Origin: Hypomyces perniciosus
Taxonomy: Eukaryota > Ascomycota > Sordariomycetes > Hypocreales > Hypocreaceae
DNA: 64,000 nt
Assembly: GCA_008477525.1 (NCBI GenBank)
Contig: SPDT01000010.1
Coordinates: 2,604,001-2,668,000 of the forward strand
Reading direction: 5' to 3'
Shown here: one piece after another, positions 62,401-64,000 of the stretch
Position numbering within the stretch: position 1 is the first letter of the stretch
Layout: every line of letters begins with the position of its first letter
Program-made: the position numbers and the translations under genes
Notes under the pieces: model-generated
Databases searched by the model: none
What the model saw: the letters and a program-made list of their open reading frames with translations, nothing else
Told to the model about the DNA's origin: nothing

Positions 62401-64000
62401 TTTGTTAAGATTAATGCTTTTATTAAAGGTTATAATTTATATTTTTGAATAAAATTAAATAAATCTACTCTTTTAAAATTCCTAAAACTATTACTAGTAT
62501 TATTTTAAGCTTAAAGTAATATTTTAATAAATTATATTATACTATTATTTAATTATAGCTCGTAAAGTTTAATTCATAAAACTATTTTATAGTAGTATAT
62601 TATTTAATAGAAATATACTATTTTACTACTATTTATATATTTAATGTTAAAAAACTTACTAAGGGTTTAATTGTATATCCTTATACTTTATATAAAGCCT
62701 TAAAAATAATTATGTTAACTTAAAGGATTTAATTTATATTTAAACTCTAAACGCAGCTATTTTAATCATTTAAAATTTACTTTAAATATTTTTGAACTTA
62801 GTATTTAAAAATTAATAATTAGATGAAACAGTTAAATATAAAAGTAAAGGAGTATTTTAAGCAGTTAATAAATTTTTATTAAAATAATGTAATAAATTAA
62901 TTATTATTTATAGAGTTTACTTAAAATAATTAAATATTTAAAATAATAAAAACTTTATTGTTTTTAATAAATTATAGTTTTTACCTGTACTTAAAAGTTA
63001 AGCCTTTAAACCCTTATCTACTAAACCTATTTATTACTTAAAAGAGGAGTTTCTATAAAGTAAATATATAGTTAAGCGTTTTTAATAAATTTTAAATTAA
63101 CTAAAAGCCTTTATAGTATAGTTAATTGCTTAATATAAAGCTGCAGTTAATATATTAAAAGAGGATTTATATTAATTAATTGTTAATAAAAAGTATAGTT
63201 AAAGATTAAATACTTTAAAATAAACCGCGTAATAAAAAAAGAGATAATGAATAAGTAACCTTATATAAAATCTTTAATATATACCTTTAAGTTTATTAAC
63301 TTAAACTCTTTAACTGTAATTGCATTTTCCCTATATTTTATAACTCGCTTTTTAAACTATTAGCAGTTAATAAAATAGGCTAATAGATATATTTGCTAGG
63401 ATAAAATACTATTAACAAATAAAAAAAAATATATATATATAAAGATTGATTTTTAAAAAAGATAATAAGATAAATAAAGTAATAGAAAAATAGGAATTTA
63501 AGAAAATCTTTAACTATTATAATAAAGATAGCCTATACTATTATATAGCTTAGAAATACTATATACTACACTAGTAACCCGCGAAAAACCTAAAAGGGCA
63601 AAATACTGCTATTTTAAAATATTATATAAAAAACCCTAATAAGCTTAGCCTGCCTGCCTAAATTAAAAAAGGGAAAATAACTAATTAGCTAGACCTGCAA
63701 TACAGTAGCTGCTTATAATAGAATTAAGATAATAGGAGGATTAAAATATATATAGTTTTAAAATAGCTATTTAAAGGTAAATAGAGTTTAAAAGGGGGTA
63801 CTATTATAGTATTAAACCTGCCCTCTAATACTTTATTAGTATTATATATATCCTTATATAATAACTTAGTCCTATCCCTTTAAACTATATTTTTATAGCT
63901 TTTTGCTTTATTTAAGGTATATTAAAGATATCACCTTAACCCGCTATTTTATATACTGTAATATTAGCTTATATCTGCTTTATAAGCAGATAAAAGCTCC
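59413..64000 (+). mobile_element. RIPped Gypsy element on the plus strand (Gypsy-3), runs off the window
   Basis: Plus-strand reading at about 61000-61640 gives NNITIKNHYLLPLL, KFYSKLNIIAAFNK, then EGYE and the decayed LFE...P motif, IKKCKF, YVGLIIVNNRINID, KKVAAI and YCQFIKDF: a Ty3/Gypsy reverse transcriptase. RNase H follows at about 61730-61960 (LEIDALN). A polypurine tract AAAAGGGGGTAC at 63790-63801 precedes TATTATAGTATTAAACC, the likely 3' LTR start. The left limit is uncertain; no 5' LTR was found and the gag region is small. Confidence 0.75.
63802..64000 (+). repeat. Start of 3' LTR of Gypsy-3 (cut by window end)
   Basis: It begins directly after the polypurine tract with TATTATAGTATT (RIPped TGT...). 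It ends at the window edge in the inverted repeat 'tatctgctttataagcagata'. The matching 5' LTR was not found in the window. Confidence 0.55.

Noticed and set aside
63960..64000. Same LTR as the 37.2-kb solo LTR
   Set aside because: Only a short inverted repeat ('tctgc..ta..gcaga') is shared; flanking bases do not align, and the LTR start differs (TATTATAG versus TGTTGGG).

Overview
The window looks like a repeat-rich, heterochromatin-like stretch of a filamentous ascomycete (Pezizomycotina) genome. The main reason is a pervasive signature of repeat-induced point mutation (RIP). Long blocks (about 1-16.7, 24.3-36.7, 37.8-42.8, 44.4-51.8 and 54.8-64 kb) are almost pure A/T, rich in TpA, and keep C mostly outside CpA. 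Inside them I can still read retrotransposon proteins whose Gln/Trp/Arg codons have become stops. Only one gene in the window appears intact. No rRNA, tRNA, telomere repeat or CRISPR array was seen.

Layout. 1-7.4 kb: a fragment of Gypsy family 2, an unclassified RIPped block, and a 3'-truncated copy of Gypsy family 1 (copy A) that carries a GC-normal inverted-repeat element (6064-6687, 8-bp target duplication) and a 21-bp minisatellite. 7.4-16.7 kb: a composite of two partial Gypsy-1 copies (B and C) sitting inside the LTR of copy A. 16.7-18.24 kb: two LINE (Tad1/I-like) 3' ends in the same orientation, one RIPped and one not. 18.34-20.87 kb: the intact minus-strand gene, an 822-residue fusion of a fungal rhodopsin-like 7TM domain and a FucP-type major facilitator, with one 59-nt intron. 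20.9-24.3 kb: GC-normal intergenic DNA. 24.29-30.18 kb: full-length RIPped LINE-1 with a 13-bp target duplication. 30.29-36.72 kb: full-length Gypsy-1 copy D (172-bp LTRs, GGCTA duplication). 37.17-37.43 kb: an un-mutated solo LTR with TTTTC duplication. 37.79-43.72 kb: full-length LINE-2 with a 14-bp duplication. 44.35-51.97 kb: full-length Gypsy-2 with 388-bp LTRs. 52.8-54.06 kb: a decayed FunK1 fungal-type protein kinase pseudogene joined to an internal LINE fragment. 56-64 kb: two RIPped Gypsy elements facing opposite ways.

How the parts relate. LINE-2 and Gypsy-2 are nested into what was one minus-strand reading frame: removing each element with one copy of its target duplication keeps the frame open from about 52.3 kb through 44.3-43.7 kb to about 37.5 kb. 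That frame, the FunK1 pseudogene and a diverged paralogous segment shared by the 22.7-23.2 kb and 52.5-52.7 kb islands are remnants of gene space eroded by insertion and RIP. RIP strength falls off at the outer edges of several elements, so boundaries and target duplications can be read to the base. The most unusual coding feature is the rhodopsin-MFS fusion, in which both acidic positions known to matter for proton coupling in FucP are hydrophobic. All calls come from reading the sequence by eye; domain assignments are from remembered family consensus and were not run against databases.
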